Below, in pieces: positions 38,485 to 47,182 of a stretch of 64,000 bases of DNA. Under the pieces are notes generated by a model. The model was not told where the DNA came from, made no database searches, and was given only the letters and a program-made list of their open reading frames with translations. Origin of the DNA: Paracoccus sp. C2R09 (GTDB taxonomy: Bacteria; Pseudomonadota; Alphaproteobacteria; Rhodobacterales; Rhodobacteraceae). A program made the position numbers and the translations under genes. Every line of letters begins with the position of its first letter. The stretch's first letter is position 1. The stretch covers positions 186,001 through 250,000 of the forward strand of contig NZ_JAHKQB010000014.1 of the NCBI RefSeq assembly GCF_018860625.1, in the 5' to 3' direction.

Positions 38485-39325
38485 GAAAATCCCCGATCCC
38501 CGGACCCGCCCGACCCTGACCGACCGAGACGCCCTGCTGCGCCAACGCGACCGCGCGCGGCGTCGGGGCATGGTCGATCTGTTCCACCAGATCGCCGCCG
38601 ACGAGATCGAGGATAGGCTGATCGAGGTTAACAGAAGCTTTACCGACATCGCGATCGTCACCGGCTTCCCCGAGATATGGCAGGCGCGTTTCCCGGCGGC
38701 GCGTGTCGTGGCGGACGATGCCCTGCTGGATCTGCAGCCCGGCGCGCATGATCTGGTGATCCATGCCATGGCGCTGCACTGGGCCGACGATCCGGTGGGC
38801 CAGATCGCGCAGTGCCGCCGCGCGCTGCGGCCCGACGGGCTGTTCATGGGCGTGGCCTTCGGCAACCAGACCCTGCAGGAACTGCGCGGCGCCCTGGCCC
38901 AGGCCGAGGCCGAGGTGACGGGCGGCCTGGCCCCCCGCATCCTGCCCATGGGCGAGATCCGCGATCTGGGCGGCCTGCTGCAACGGGGCGGGCTGGCGCT
39001 GCCGGTGGCCGACCTGCTGAGCCAGCGTGCAAGCTATCGTGATATCGCGCATCTGTGCCGCGATCTTCGCGGCATGGGCGAGGGGAACGCGATGGAGGCC
39101 CGGCTGCGGCGTCCAACCTCGCGCGCGGTCTTTGCGCGGGCGGGGGCGATCATGGCCGAACACCATGCCGACCGCGACGATCCGTCCCGTGTCGCAGTCA
39201 CCTTCGATCTGGTCTTTCTGACCGGATGGGCCCCAGCCGAGAACCAGCAGAAACCCCTCAGGCCCGGCTCGGCCAGGACATCACTGGCCGATGCGCTGAA
39301 CCAGTTCAGGAAGAACGACGAATGA
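38483..39325 (+). CDS. SAM-dependent methyltransferase (BioC/NDUFAF5-like)
   Basis: This 280-residue protein of the BioC-like methyltransferase group starts DRDALLRQRDRARRR and contains DLVIHAMALHWADDP, a pattern shared with the mitochondrial complex-I assembly factor NDUFAF5 and its alphaproteobacterial homologues. Motif I is poorly conserved: the usual GxGxG is replaced near DIAIVTGF. It is coupled to hemH by an ATGA overlap. A role in respiratory complex assembly is a family-based guess. BioC activity (pimelate pathway) is less likely because no bio genes are near. Confidence 0.82.
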   Translation: MKIPDPRTRPTLTDRDALLRQRDRARRRGMVDLFHQIAADEIEDRLIEVNRSFTDIAIVTGFPEIWQARFPAARVVADDALLDLQPGAHDLVIHAMALHWADDPVGQIAQCRRALRPDGLFMGVAFGNQTLQELRGALAQAEAEVTGGLAPRILPMGEIRDLGGLLQRGGLALPVADLLSQRASYRDIAHLCRDLRGMGEGNAMEARLRRPTSRAVFARAGAIMAEHHADRDDPSRVAVTFDLVFLTGWAPAENQQKPLRPGSARTSLADALNQFRKNDE

Positions 39326-40350
39326 AACCGACCCACGCGCCCGCAGATCACCCCCCCGTCAAGCCCGGCAAGACCGGCATCCTCATCGCGAACCTGGGGA
39401 CGCCGGACAATTACGACTACTGGTCGATGCGGCGCTACCTGAACGAATTCCTGTCCGACCGCCGGGTGATCGACCTGCCGCGCTGGAAATGGCAGCCGCT
39501 GCTGCAGGGCATCATCCTGACCTTCCGGCCCTTCAGTTCGGGCAAGAACTACAAGTCGATCTGGAACGAGGCCGAGGGAGAGAGCCCGCTGGCGACGATC
39601 ACCAAGTCCCAGACCCGGATGCTGGCCGAACTGGCGCAGGGGGAATGGGGCGATCAGGTGATGGTCGATTACTGCATGCGCTACGGCAACCCCTCGACCC
39701 ATGACGTGCTGGACCGGATGGTGAAGGCGGGGTGCCGCCGGATCGTGTTCCTGCCGCTCTATCCCCAATATGCGGGACCGACCTCGGCCACGGCGAACGA
39801 CCAGCTGTTCCGTGCTGCGATGGAGCAGACCTGGCAGCCGGCCATCCGCACCTGCGAGCCCTATGTGGATCGCCCCGACTATATCGCGGCGCTGGCCGAC
39901 AGCGTGCGGCGCACGCTGGGCGACCGGGTTCCGTCCAAGCTGGTCGCCTCCTATCACGGGATGCCCAGGCGTTACCTGATGCAGGGCGATCCCTATCACT
40001 GCCAGTGCCAGAAGACGTCGCGCCTGCTGCGCGAGGCGCTGGGCTGGCCCGAAGGCGTCATCGACACGACCTTCCAGTCGGTCTTCGGCAAGGAGGAATG
40101 GCTGCGCCCCTACACGGTCGAGCATGTCGCCGAACTTGCGAGGCAAGGGCATGGCGACATCGCCGTCATCTCGCCCGCATTCTCGTCGGACTGCATCGAG
40201 ACCCTGGAGGAGATCAACGGAGAGATCCGCGAGGCCTACGAGGAGGCCGGCGGCCACGGCTTCACCTACATCCCCTGCCTGAACGACGACCCCGCGCATG
40301 TCCGCGTCATGCTGGAGATCGTGCGCGAGAACATCCAGGGCTGGGTCTGA
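39322..40350 (+). CDS. hemH: ferrochelatase
   Basis: This enzyme inserts Fe2+ into protoporphyrin IX, the last step of haem synthesis. It is 342 residues. The catalytic His212 in SYHGMP and Glu293 in ETLEEI are present, as is GILIANLGTPD at the N-terminus. Cys residues in CQCQKTS and near SSDCIET may ligate a [2Fe-2S] cluster, as in some bacterial ferrochelatases. It overlaps the upstream methyltransferase gene and ends at a terminator. Confidence 0.96.
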   Translation: MKPTHAPADHPPVKPGKTGILIANLGTPDNYDYWSMRRYLNEFLSDRRVIDLPRWKWQPLLQGIILTFRPFSSGKNYKSIWNEAEGESPLATITKSQTRMLAELAQGEWGDQVMVDYCMRYGNPSTHDVLDRMVKAGCRRIVFLPLYPQYAGPTSATANDQLFRAAMEQTWQPAIRTCEPYVDRPDYIAALADSVRRTLGDRVPSKLVASYHGMPRRYLMQGDPYHCQCQKTSRLLREALGWPEGVIDTTFQSVFGKEEWLRPYTVEHVAELARQGHGDIAVISPAFSSDCIETLEEINGEIREAYEEAGGHGFTYIPCLNDDPAHVRVMLEIVRENIQGWV

Positions 40351-40357
40351 TGCGAAA

Positions 40358-40379
40358 GGGGCGGCATGTCTGCCGCCCC
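40358..40379 (+). terminator. hairpin terminator between hemH and the L,D-transpeptidase gene
   Basis: A perfect 9-bp stem GGGGCGGCA/TGCCGCCCC with a TGTC loop lies between convergent genes, 8 bases from each stop. On the minus strand it is followed by TTTCG, so it may serve both directions. Confidence 0.75.
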
Positions 40380-40387
40380 CTCACGGA

Positions 40388-41017
40388 TCAGGTCATGACC
40401 AGGACCTGAGTGCCCAGTTTTGCCAGGCCGAACAGCTCGGCAATATGTTCGTTGTACAGCCCGATGCAGCCGTTCGACGACTTGCGGCCGATCTTGCGCG
40501 TGTCATGCGTGCCGTGGATGCGGTAATACTGCCAGGACAGCCACAGCGCATGGGTGCCAAGCGGGTTGTCGGGCCCCGGCGGCACGAAATCGGGCCATTC
40601 GGGATTGCTGGCCTTCATGCTGGGGGTGGGCGCCCAGCTGGGACCGTCGACCTTTTTGATGATCTCGGTCCGGCCCGTGCGGGTCAGTTCGGCGCTGACC
40701 GGGATCGAGCTGGGATAGACGCGATAGGTGTTCCCGTCCTCGGACCAGTAATGCACCGCGCGCGACGTCAGATCGCACAGGATCGCGCCATTGGTCAGCG
40801 TCTCGAAATGCGGACGCCAGTCCTGCATCCGGAAGCTGGAGATGTTGTGCTGCGGCCCGCTGTTCGAAGGCGCTGCGGGCGCTGCCTGCGCGGCGGGCAG
40901 CGGCTGTCCGGTATAGGGGTCGTATTGCTGCGCGCGCGCGGGAACCGCCAGGGTGGCGGCGCCGAACGCGGCGGCCGAGCCGAGAAAGGCACGGCGGTCG
41001 AAGGACGATCTGCTCAT
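40388..41017 (-). CDS. L,D-transpeptidase, Tat-exported
   Basis: This 209-residue YkuD-domain enzyme forms or anchors 3-3 peptidoglycan cross-links in the periplasm. The N-terminus has a twin-arginine signal (DRRAFLGSAAAFG), and the C-terminal half carries the YkuD site, with HGTHD and the Cys in SSNGCIGLYN. A Pro/Ala/Gln-rich linker lies at about 30-65. It is convergent with hemH and diverges from the CAP-domain lipoprotein gene. A second YkuD enzyme lies just beyond that gene. Confidence 0.92.
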   Translation of the reverse strand: MSRSSFDRRAFLGSAAAFGAATLAVPARAQQYDPYTGQPLPAAQAAPAAPSNSGPQHNISSFRMQDWRPHFETLTNGAILCDLTSRAVHYWSEDGNTYRVYPSSIPVSAELTRTGRTEIIKKVDGPSWAPTPSMKASNPEWPDFVPPGPDNPLGTHALWLSWQYYRIHGTHDTRKIGRKSSNGCIGLYNEHIAELFGLAKLGTQVLVMT

Positions 41018-41151
41018 CTGCTCAATTCCGTGGGTTGGTCCCCGCTCTGATGGGGCGGGATTGATCGGGGATCAGCATAAACCGCGACACGATTCGCCAC
41101 AAACCCTTCCCTTCGGTTTCGGGCTCTGCTCGCCGTCACGTGAAGTTGCGT

Positions 41152-41178
41152 TTGATGCGGCGGGGCGCATTGGATAAT
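41152..41178 (+). promoter_or_regulatory. candidate promoter for the CAP-domain lipoprotein gene
   Basis: TTGATG at 41152-41157 and GATAAT at 41173-41178 have a 15-base spacer (16 if the -10 is read as ATAATG). The predicted start is near 41185, about 32 bases before the ATG. Confidence 0.4.
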
Positions 41179-41216
41179 GGTCGGAACGACAATACTCGAG
41201 GGACGCGAGGAAAACT

Positions 41217-41729
41217 ATGCAGATCAAGGCGATCGCCGTTATCGGCATGCTGCTGGCCACGGCCTGCACCCCGGCATATCTGCGTCAGCAGCCCCTGCCG
41301 CAGACCGCCGAACCCGCCGCGGCCCCCGTCGCACCGGTCGATGACCGGGCTGCGATCGGTGGTAGGGTGTTGCAGCAGATCAACACGTTGCGCGGGAATA
41401 TCGGGGCGCAGCCGCTGGTGCCGAACGACCAGTTGAAGACCGCGGCGCTGGCCCATGCACGGGACATGTCCGCGCAGAACCGGGCCTGGCACTGGGGCTC
41501 GGACGGGTCCTCGCCGCTGGATCGGGCGCAGCGGGCGGGATACCAGGGCCATCTGGTGGGCGAGAACATCTCGGAAAGCTACGAGAACGAGATCCAGACC
41601 CTGTCCGCCTGGATGAGCACGCGCGACACGCGCGACGTGATCATGGATCCCGCCGCCACGCAGATGGGCTTCGACTGGTACAAGGAGCCTTCGGGCAAGC
41701 TGTGGTGGGTCCTGCTGACGGGCAGCTGA
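41217..41729 (+). CDS. CAP (SCP/PR1)-domain lipoprotein
   Basis: This 170-residue protein has a lipoprotein signal with lipobox LATAC (Cys17), a short Pro-rich linker, and one CAP domain (about 45-170) with ALAHARDMSAQNR, GENISES and a C-terminal WWVLLTG. Bacterial CAP proteins are secreted or cell-surface, and their activities are mostly unknown. GAGGAAAACT precedes the start. Its position between two L,D-transpeptidases suggests a cell-wall role, but this is only context. Confidence 0.9.
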   Translation: MQIKAIAVIGMLLATACTPAYLRQQPLPQTAEPAAAPVAPVDDRAAIGGRVLQQINTLRGNIGAQPLVPNDQLKTAALAHARDMSAQNRAWHWGSDGSSPLDRAQRAGYQGHLVGENISESYENEIQTLSAWMSTRDTRDVIMDPAATQMGFDWYKEPSGKLWWVLLTGS

Positions 41730-41744
41730 CCGTGCCAAGCGAAA

Positions 41745-41765
41745 GGCCCCGCGGATGGCGGGGCC
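41745..41765. terminator. hairpin terminator between convergent genes
   Basis: A perfect 8-bp stem GGCCCCGC/GCGGGGCC with a GGATG loop lies 15 bases after the CAP gene and 10 bases after the second L,D-transpeptidase gene. The minus side is followed by TTTCGC. Confidence 0.7.
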
Positions 41766-41775
41766 GGAACGGGGA

Positions 41776-42297
41776 TCAGGCGCTGATCACGATCGGGATG
41801 CCCGGCGGGACCATGGCATAGATCTCCTCGATCTCCTCGTCGGTGACCGAGATGCAGCCCGCCGTCCAGTCGCGGCGACGGGGGAACAGGTTGTTCCCGT
41901 CGGGGCCGCGGCCATGGATGAAGATGTCGCCGCCCGGGCTGCGGCCATGGGCCTCGGCATAGGCGCGGTCCTGCGCATTCGGATAGGACACGCCCACCGA
42001 CAGATGGAAGGCGCTGCGCGGGTTGAAGCGGTCGATATAATACACGCCCTCGGGCGTCCTGCCGTCGCCCTCGAACTGCTTGTGACCGACCGGCGCGAAC
42101 CCGAGGCTGACATCGTAGGACTTCACCACGGTGTTGCCGCTGACGAGGTACAGCTTGCGCGCCCCCTTGTTCACGTTGATCTGCGTCACCGCGGGACCGG
42201 AGTATCTCTGGAACTTGCTCGGCTCTTGCGGCTTGCCGCAAGCGGCCAGCAGCGCAAGCGCGGACAAGGTGAAACTCCGACGAGTCGTTTTGCTCAT
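41776..42297 (-). CDS. L,D-transpeptidase lipoprotein, Tat-type signal
   Basis: This 173-residue YkuD-domain protein has a signal that combines twin arginines (TTRRSFTLSALALLAAC) with a lipobox at Cys20, so it may be a Tat-exported lipoprotein. The catalytic region has FIHGRG and the Cys in DWTAGCISV. It is the compact ErfK type, probably cross-linking peptidoglycan or attaching outer-membrane lipoproteins to it. The start at 42297 has GAGG upstream. It follows the RNA methyltransferase gene by 76 bases on the same strand. Confidence 0.92.
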   Translation of the reverse strand: MSKTTRRSFTLSALALLAACGKPQEPSKFQRYSGPAVTQINVNKGARKLYLVSGNTVVKSYDVSLGFAPVGHKQFEGDGRTPEGVYYIDRFNPRSAFHLSVGVSYPNAQDRAYAEAHGRSPGGDIFIHGRGPDGNNLFPRRRDWTAGCISVTDEEIEEIYAMVPPGIPIVISA

Positions 42298-42373
42298 CAC
42301 TGCCTCTGACACGTGTTTTTGTTGGTTGTTCATTTGGGATACCACAGCCTGCCGTATCATGCCTAGCGGGGGG

Positions 42374-43594
42374 TTAAGCCAGTGTGAATTGCGCGACAAT
42401 TTCGACATGTGGCGAAAAGCGGAACTGGTCCACGACCCGCAGCGATTCGATCTGGTAGCCCGCATCGGCCAAGATACGCGCATCCTTGGCAAAATTGACC
42501 GGATCGCAGGCAACGAAGGCCAGCAGGGGGACGCGTGCCTCGGCGATGCGGGCCACCTGCGCCGCCGCACCCGCGCGTGGCGGATCGATCACGATCGCGT
42601 CAAATTGCGCAAGTTCGTCGGCCAGAAGCGGCCGTCTTGCAAGGTCGCGGATCTCGGTCGTGACCTTTCGCAGGCCTTGCCCGGACCGCCATGCCGAATC
42701 AAGCGCATGCAAGGGTTCGGCCATGCCCTCGACCGCATGCACCTCGGATCCCTCGGCCAGGGGCAGGGTGAAGGTCCCGCATCCTGCGAACAGATCCGCG
42801 ATCCGCTGCGCGTCCCTGGTGATCCGCCGGACCTCGGACAGCAGTGCGGCCTCGCCCTGGGCGGTGGCCTGCAGGAAGGCTGCGGGCGGGGGGACCATGC
42901 GCGTGCGGCCCATCGGCAGGGCGGGCGCGCGGCGGGTGATGGATTCGCCGTCCCATGTCAGCCGCGCAAGATCGCCCTCCTCGGCCAGTGCCGCCAGTGC
43001 CGCGAACAGCGGCGGGTCCATCGGCTTGCCGCCGGCAACCGTCACGTCCAGCCCCTCGGGGGTGTGGATCACCGTCAGCGACAGTTCCGCCTGACGCGAG
43101 GCCCCGGTCACGACCAGGCGGCGCAGCAGCGGAAGGGCGGCGACGATGGCGGGGTGCAGGATATGGCATTCGGCCATGTCCACGATCACCCCCGATGCGC
43201 GGGCGTGGAATCCCAGAAGCGCGCCCTTCTTCGTGCGCTTGCCCGACAGGACGGCCCGCCTGCGGGAATTCAGCGGCGAGGTATCGACCCCGTCCACCTG
43301 CGTCTCGATCCCGTGGGCGGCAAGCGCGGCGGCGACCACCTGCGCCTTCCATTCGGCGGTGAAGCCTTCGGAGGCATGCATCAGCGAACATCCCCCGCAG
43401 GCGCGGTAATGCGCACAGATCGGGCGCACCCGATCCGGCGAAGGTGTAACGATCTTCGGCTGCGCGATCCGTCCCTCGATGGCCTCGCCTGCGATCTCCT
43501 CGCCCGGCAGGGTCAGGGGGGCCAGCGCGCGTTCGTCTTCGCGAAGGGCCACGCCGTCGCCGCGACGGCCCAGCCGTTCGATCGTCCAGTTCAT
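42374..43594 (-). CDS. TrmA/RlmC/RlmD-family uracil-C5 RNA methyltransferase
   Basis: This 406-residue enzyme has the [4Fe-4S] cluster motif with Cys60, Cys66 and Cys69 (CAHYRACGGC), the SAM region DLFAGCGTFTLPLAEG, and the catalytic DPPRAGA and FVACDP (nucleophilic Cys). It methylates C5 of a uracil in rRNA or tRNA; which site cannot be told from sequence. A TRAM domain is only partly evident at the N-terminus (LGRRGDGVA). It overlaps the ABC transporter gene by four bases. Confidence 0.93.
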   Translation of the reverse strand: MNWTIERLGRRGDGVALREDERALAPLTLPGEEIAGEAIEGRIAQPKIVTPSPDRVRPICAHYRACGGCSLMHASEGFTAEWKAQVVAAALAAHGIETQVDGVDTSPLNSRRRAVLSGKRTKKGALLGFHARASGVIVDMAECHILHPAIVAALPLLRRLVVTGASRQAELSLTVIHTPEGLDVTVAGGKPMDPPLFAALAALAEEGDLARLTWDGESITRRAPALPMGRTRMVPPPAAFLQATAQGEAALLSEVRRITRDAQRIADLFAGCGTFTLPLAEGSEVHAVEGMAEPLHALDSAWRSGQGLRKVTTEIRDLARRPLLADELAQFDAIVIDPPRAGAAAQVARIAEARVPLLAFVACDPVNFAKDARILADAGYQIESLRVVDQFRFSPHVEIVAQFTLA

Positions 43595-45435
43595 TCGGCC
43601 GCCTCCTCGGTGCCCAGGAAGCCGCCCGATTGCCGGTTCCAGTAGCGCGCGTAAAGACCGTTCTGCGCCAGCAGCTGATCGTGGCTGCCCTGTTCGACGA
43701 TGCGGCCGCCATCCAGCACCACGATCCGGTCCAGTTCCGCGATGGTGGACAGGCGGTGCGCGATGGCCAGCACCGTCTTGCCCTGCATGGCGCGGGTCAG
43801 GGCGTCCTGCACCTGGGCCTCGACCTCGCTGTCCAATGCGCTGGTCGCCTCGTCCAGGACCAGGATCGGGGCGTCCTTCAGGAAGGCACGGGCGATGGCG
43901 ATGCGCTGGCGCTGCCCGCCCGACAGCTTGACCCCGCGTTCGCCCAGATGCGCGTCGTATCCCTTGCGGCCGGCGTGATCCTCCAGCCCCAGGATGAAGT
44001 CATGCGCCTCGGCGGCCCTGGCGGCGGCGACGATGTCGTCCTGCGATGCGCCCGGACGGCCATAGAGGATGTTGTCGCGGGCCGATCGGTTGAACATCGC
44101 GGTTTCCTGCGTGACCATCGCGATCTGGCGGCGCAGGCTGTCCTGGGTGATGCGGCGCAGGTCGCGCCCGTCCAGCCTGATCGCCCCGGTCTCCACATCA
44201 TAGAGCCGCAGCAGCAGCGCCACGAGGGTCGATTTCCCGGCCCCCGAAGCGCCCACGATGCCGATCTTCTGGCCGGGTTCGATGGTCAGGTCCAGGTCCT
44301 GCAGCCCGCTTGCCTGCCTGCCATAGGCAAAGCCCACGCGGTCGAATTCGACCCGACCCTCGGCCCGTCCGATGGCCTCGGCATCGGGTGCATCGGCCAG
44401 GGCATGGGGCGGGGACAGGGTCTTCATCCCGTCCTCGATCTCTCCGATATTGCCCCACATGCCCATCAGCGCCATGCTGACCCAGCCGGTCATCTGCGAC
44501 AGGCGCAGCGCGATCGCGCCCGAGGCCGCGACATCGCCCACGCTGGCCAGCCCGTCATGCCACAGCATGACCGATCCGCCGACCAGGATCACCGGCAGGA
44601 TGCCTGCGACGAACATTAACGAGAACCGGAACCAGGTGGACACCACCCCGAAATCCAGCGCGCGTTCGCGGAACCCCGCCATGGCCCCCAGGGCGGCCTG
44701 ATCCTCGTGGTCGTCATGGGCGAACAGCTTGACAGTCTTGATGTTGGTGATCGTATCCACGACCTGTCCCGTGACCATGGCCCGCGCCGCGGCCCGCGCA
44801 CCGGATTTCGCCCGGATGCGCGGCAGGAAGAAGCGGATCAGGCCCAGATAGGTCCCGAACCACACGACCAGCGCCAGTGCGCCCCACCCGTCGACGGAAA
44901 TCAGGAAGGCCGCCGATCCCAGCACCGAAGCCAACGCGAAGGCCACCACGTTCACCAGTTCAGAGGCGACATCGGTGACGGCGCGCGCGGTCTGCATCTG
45001 TTTCTGCGCCAGCCGTCCCGCGAAGTCGTTGTCGAAGAAGGTGACGGATTGTCCCATCGTCCAGCGATGCAGCCGCGACAGGACCAGCGGCAGGATGTTC
45101 GGCGTGACGATCACGTTGCTGCTGGCGGTGGACAGCCCGAAGATCGCGGGGCGCAGCAGCAGGAAGAAGCCCACGAAGACGGCCATGGCCACCCAGTTGT
45201 CGGCCCAGAAGCTGCCCGGCGTGCTGCCGGTCACCGCATCCACCACCAGCCCCAGCAGCATGGCCGAGATGACATCGGCAAGCCCGCCCAGTGCCGATGC
45301 GACGGCGGCGAAGCCCAGGCCCTTCCACGCGCCCGACAGGCACCAGCGGAAGAAGGCCAGCAGCGTGCGGGGCGGGGGGCCGTCTGCGGGACGGAAGGCG
45401 TCGACCATGCGACCCATGCGGGCGTGAAGGTTCAT
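43591..45435 (-). CDS. ABC exporter, fused membrane and ATPase domains
   Basis: This 614-residue half-transporter has six predicted membrane helices at about 30-340 and a C-terminal ATPase domain with Walker A GASGAGKST, signature LSGGQRQRIA and Walker B ILVLDEATSALD. It resembles MsbA/multidrug-type exporters. Typical substrates are lipids or drugs; the real one is unknown. It overlaps cca at the start and the RNA methyltransferase gene at the end. I chose the ATG at 45435 because further in-frame upstream codons are the shadow of cca. Confidence 0.93.
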   Translation of the reverse strand: MNLHARMGRMVDAFRPADGPPPRTLLAFFRWCLSGAWKGLGFAAVASALGGLADVISAMLLGLVVDAVTGSTPGSFWADNWVAMAVFVGFFLLLRPAIFGLSTASSNVIVTPNILPLVLSRLHRWTMGQSVTFFDNDFAGRLAQKQMQTARAVTDVASELVNVVAFALASVLGSAAFLISVDGWGALALVVWFGTYLGLIRFFLPRIRAKSGARAAARAMVTGQVVDTITNIKTVKLFAHDDHEDQAALGAMAGFRERALDFGVVSTWFRFSLMFVAGILPVILVGGSVMLWHDGLASVGDVAASGAIALRLSQMTGWVSMALMGMWGNIGEIEDGMKTLSPPHALADAPDAEAIGRAEGRVEFDRVGFAYGRQASGLQDLDLTIEPGQKIGIVGASGAGKSTLVALLLRLYDVETGAIRLDGRDLRRITQDSLRRQIAMVTQETAMFNRSARDNILYGRPGASQDDIVAAARAAEAHDFILGLEDHAGRKGYDAHLGERGVKLSGGQRQRIAIARAFLKDAPILVLDEATSALDSEVEAQVQDALTRAMQGKTVLAIAHRLSTIAELDRIVVLDGGRIVEQGSHDQLLAQNGLYARYWNRQSGGFLGTEEAAE

Positions 45436-46592
45436 GCGGTATCCTCGGCTGCGGCGATGGCGGTATCGATGAGGGCGGGGGCAGGCATGACGAAACCCGA
45501 AGCGATCCAGGCGGTTTCCGCCGCGCGCAATCCGCGCCCGATGGCGGGGCCCTGCAATCCGGGCAGATCGCCCGCGGAAATGGGCAGGCGTGCGGCATGC
45601 GCCCGCTGCAGGCGCGCGCGCCAATCGGGGGGAAGGGACGCGCCGCTTGCGGCCACAAGGACCGCATGGTCGCGGGCGGCGACCGGGTCCAGCCGGTAAC
45701 CGGCCTCGTTCAGCGACCAGCCTCGGGCGTCGCGCAGCGATTGCTGATGGCGGGTTTCCTGGCGCGACAGGCGCAGCGCTTCGGCAGCGTCGGGGGCATC
45801 CAGCGCGGCCAGGCGGCGTGGCCAACGGGGCGGTTCGCCAAGCGCGATCTCGGTCGCGATCAGCCTGTCCAGCGCCGGGGCGTCCGCGCCGGGCAGCAGA
45901 TGGGCCAGCACGCCCCTCTGCGCCATCAGTTCGACCGAGGCGCGCGGATCGGGTGCGGCCAGCAGCTTGCGCATTTCCGCCCCGATGCGTTCGCGGGCGA
46001 TGCGGTCCAGCCCGCATGCTAGCGCGGCGCAGGCATCGACGGCCTGCGGGTCGGCATCGTCGCCATACCAGGCCAGAAAGCGGAAGAATCGCAGGATGCG
46101 CAGGTAATCCTCGGCAATGCGGCGTTCGGGATCGCCCACGAAGCGCAGCCGCCGCGCCGCCAGGTCGGGCAGTCCGCCCATTGGGTCCAGCACCACCCCG
46201 TCGGCCCCGGCATAGAGCGCGTTCATCGTGAAATCGCGCCGCGCCGCATCCTCGGCCAGATCGTCCGAGAAGCTGACGACGGCATGGCGACCGTCGGTTT
46301 CCACATCGCGGCGCAGGGTCGTGACCTCGTATCCCTTGCCGCCCGCGACCAGCGTCACGGTACCGTGGTCGATCCCCGTGGGCACGGCCTTCAGGCCGGC
46401 ATCGGCCGCCAAGGCCATCACCCGGTCGGGATGTGCGTCGGTCGCGATGTCGATATCGTCGACCGGCTGGCCCAGCAGCGCATTGCGCACCGCCCCGCCG
46501 ACCAGCCAGGCCCGCGCACCATCGACACTCAGCGCCGCGAACACGCGCCGCAGGTCGGGATCGTCCATGACGGCATCGGGCATCCGCGTCAT
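45432..46592 (-). CDS. cca: CCA tRNA nucleotidyltransferase
   Basis: This enzyme adds or repairs the 3' CCA of tRNAs without a template. It is 386 residues, class II. The head-domain motif LVGGAVRNALLG, the metal-binding DDIDIATD, and RRDFTMNALY with the ED/RRxD motifs are present, and the tail is predicted helical. The ATG at 46592 overlaps the Nudix stop; its own stop overlaps the ABC gene. Neighbouring a Nudix hydrolase and cca is common in alphaproteobacteria. Confidence 0.95.
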   Translation of the reverse strand: MTRMPDAVMDDPDLRRVFAALSVDGARAWLVGGAVRNALLGQPVDDIDIATDAHPDRVMALAADAGLKAVPTGIDHGTVTLVAGGKGYEVTTLRRDVETDGRHAVVSFSDDLAEDAARRDFTMNALYAGADGVVLDPMGGLPDLAARRLRFVGDPERRIAEDYLRILRFFRFLAWYGDDADPQAVDACAALACGLDRIARERIGAEMRKLLAAPDPRASVELMAQRGVLAHLLPGADAPALDRLIATEIALGEPPRWPRRLAALDAPDAAEALRLSRQETRHQQSLRDARGWSLNEAGYRLDPVAARDHAVLVAASGASLPPDWRARLQRAHAARLPISAGDLPGLQGPAIGRGLRAAETAWIASGFVMPAPALIDTAIAAAEDTA

Positions 46593-47182
46593 CGCGCCAA
46601 CCTCTCGGCCAAACCGAAGAGGATGCGCGCCGTCGCGCCCCACAGGTAATACGGCCCGAAGGGCGCCGCCTGATAGGCCCGCCACCCCCCGCGCCAGCGG
46701 CGGCGATGGGTGACATAGCGTGCGGGGTCCGCGACATGGGCGAAGGGCAGGGTGAAGACCTCCTGCACCTCTCCGGGTTCGGGGCGCGGATCGAAGGGGC
46801 CGGTGATCAGTCCGACGACCGGGGTGACGGCAAAGCCCGTGACGGTGCGGTGCACCGGCAGGCAGCCCAGCAATGTCACCGATGCGGGGTCCAGCCCGAC
46901 CTCTTCCCGGGCCTCGCGGAGGGCGGCGGCGGTCTCGTCCGCGTCGCCCGGATCGACCTTGCCGCCGGGCAGGGCGATCTGACCGGGATGATGGCGCAGA
47001 CCCGATGCACGCTTGGTCAGGACCAGCCGCCCGTCATCGGCATGGAATGCGGCAAGAACGCCCGCCCGGCGCAGCGTTGCGTCGGGCGGGGTGGCACCGG
47101 GGTTCAGGTCGTAATCCGAACTGGCATGTCCCGGTGCGGCAAGGGCCCGGCGCAGCCTGTCGCCGGACCAGTCGCGGATCAC
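46589..47182 (-). CDS. Nudix hydrolase, CoA pyrophosphatase type
   Basis: This 197-residue Nudix hydrolase starts at a GTG that overlaps the hslO stop. The Nudix box GGKVDPGDADETAAALREA continues to REEVGL, and the preceding LTKRASGLRHHPGQIALPGG is the NuCoA signature of CoA diphosphatases. It should cleave CoA and derivatives to phosphopantetheine and 3',5'-ADP. It lies between hslO and cca in a tightly overlapping run. Confidence 0.92.
   Translation of the reverse strand: MIRDWSGDRLRRALAAPGHASSDYDLNPGATPPDATLRRAGVLAAFHADDGRLVLTKRASGLRHHPGQIALPGGKVDPGDADETAAALREAREEVGLDPASVTLLGCLPVHRTVTGFAVTPVVGLITGPFDPRPEPGEVQEVFTLPFAHVADPARYVTHRRRWRGGWRAYQAAPFGPYYLWGATARILFGLAERLAR

Noticed and set aside
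43591..46737. Apparent 1048-residue ABC transporter with an N-terminal extension
   Set aside because: The extension is the out-of-frame shadow of cca; the ABC gene starts at 45435 with a stop/start overlap, and the extension is Arg/Pro/Gly low complexity.
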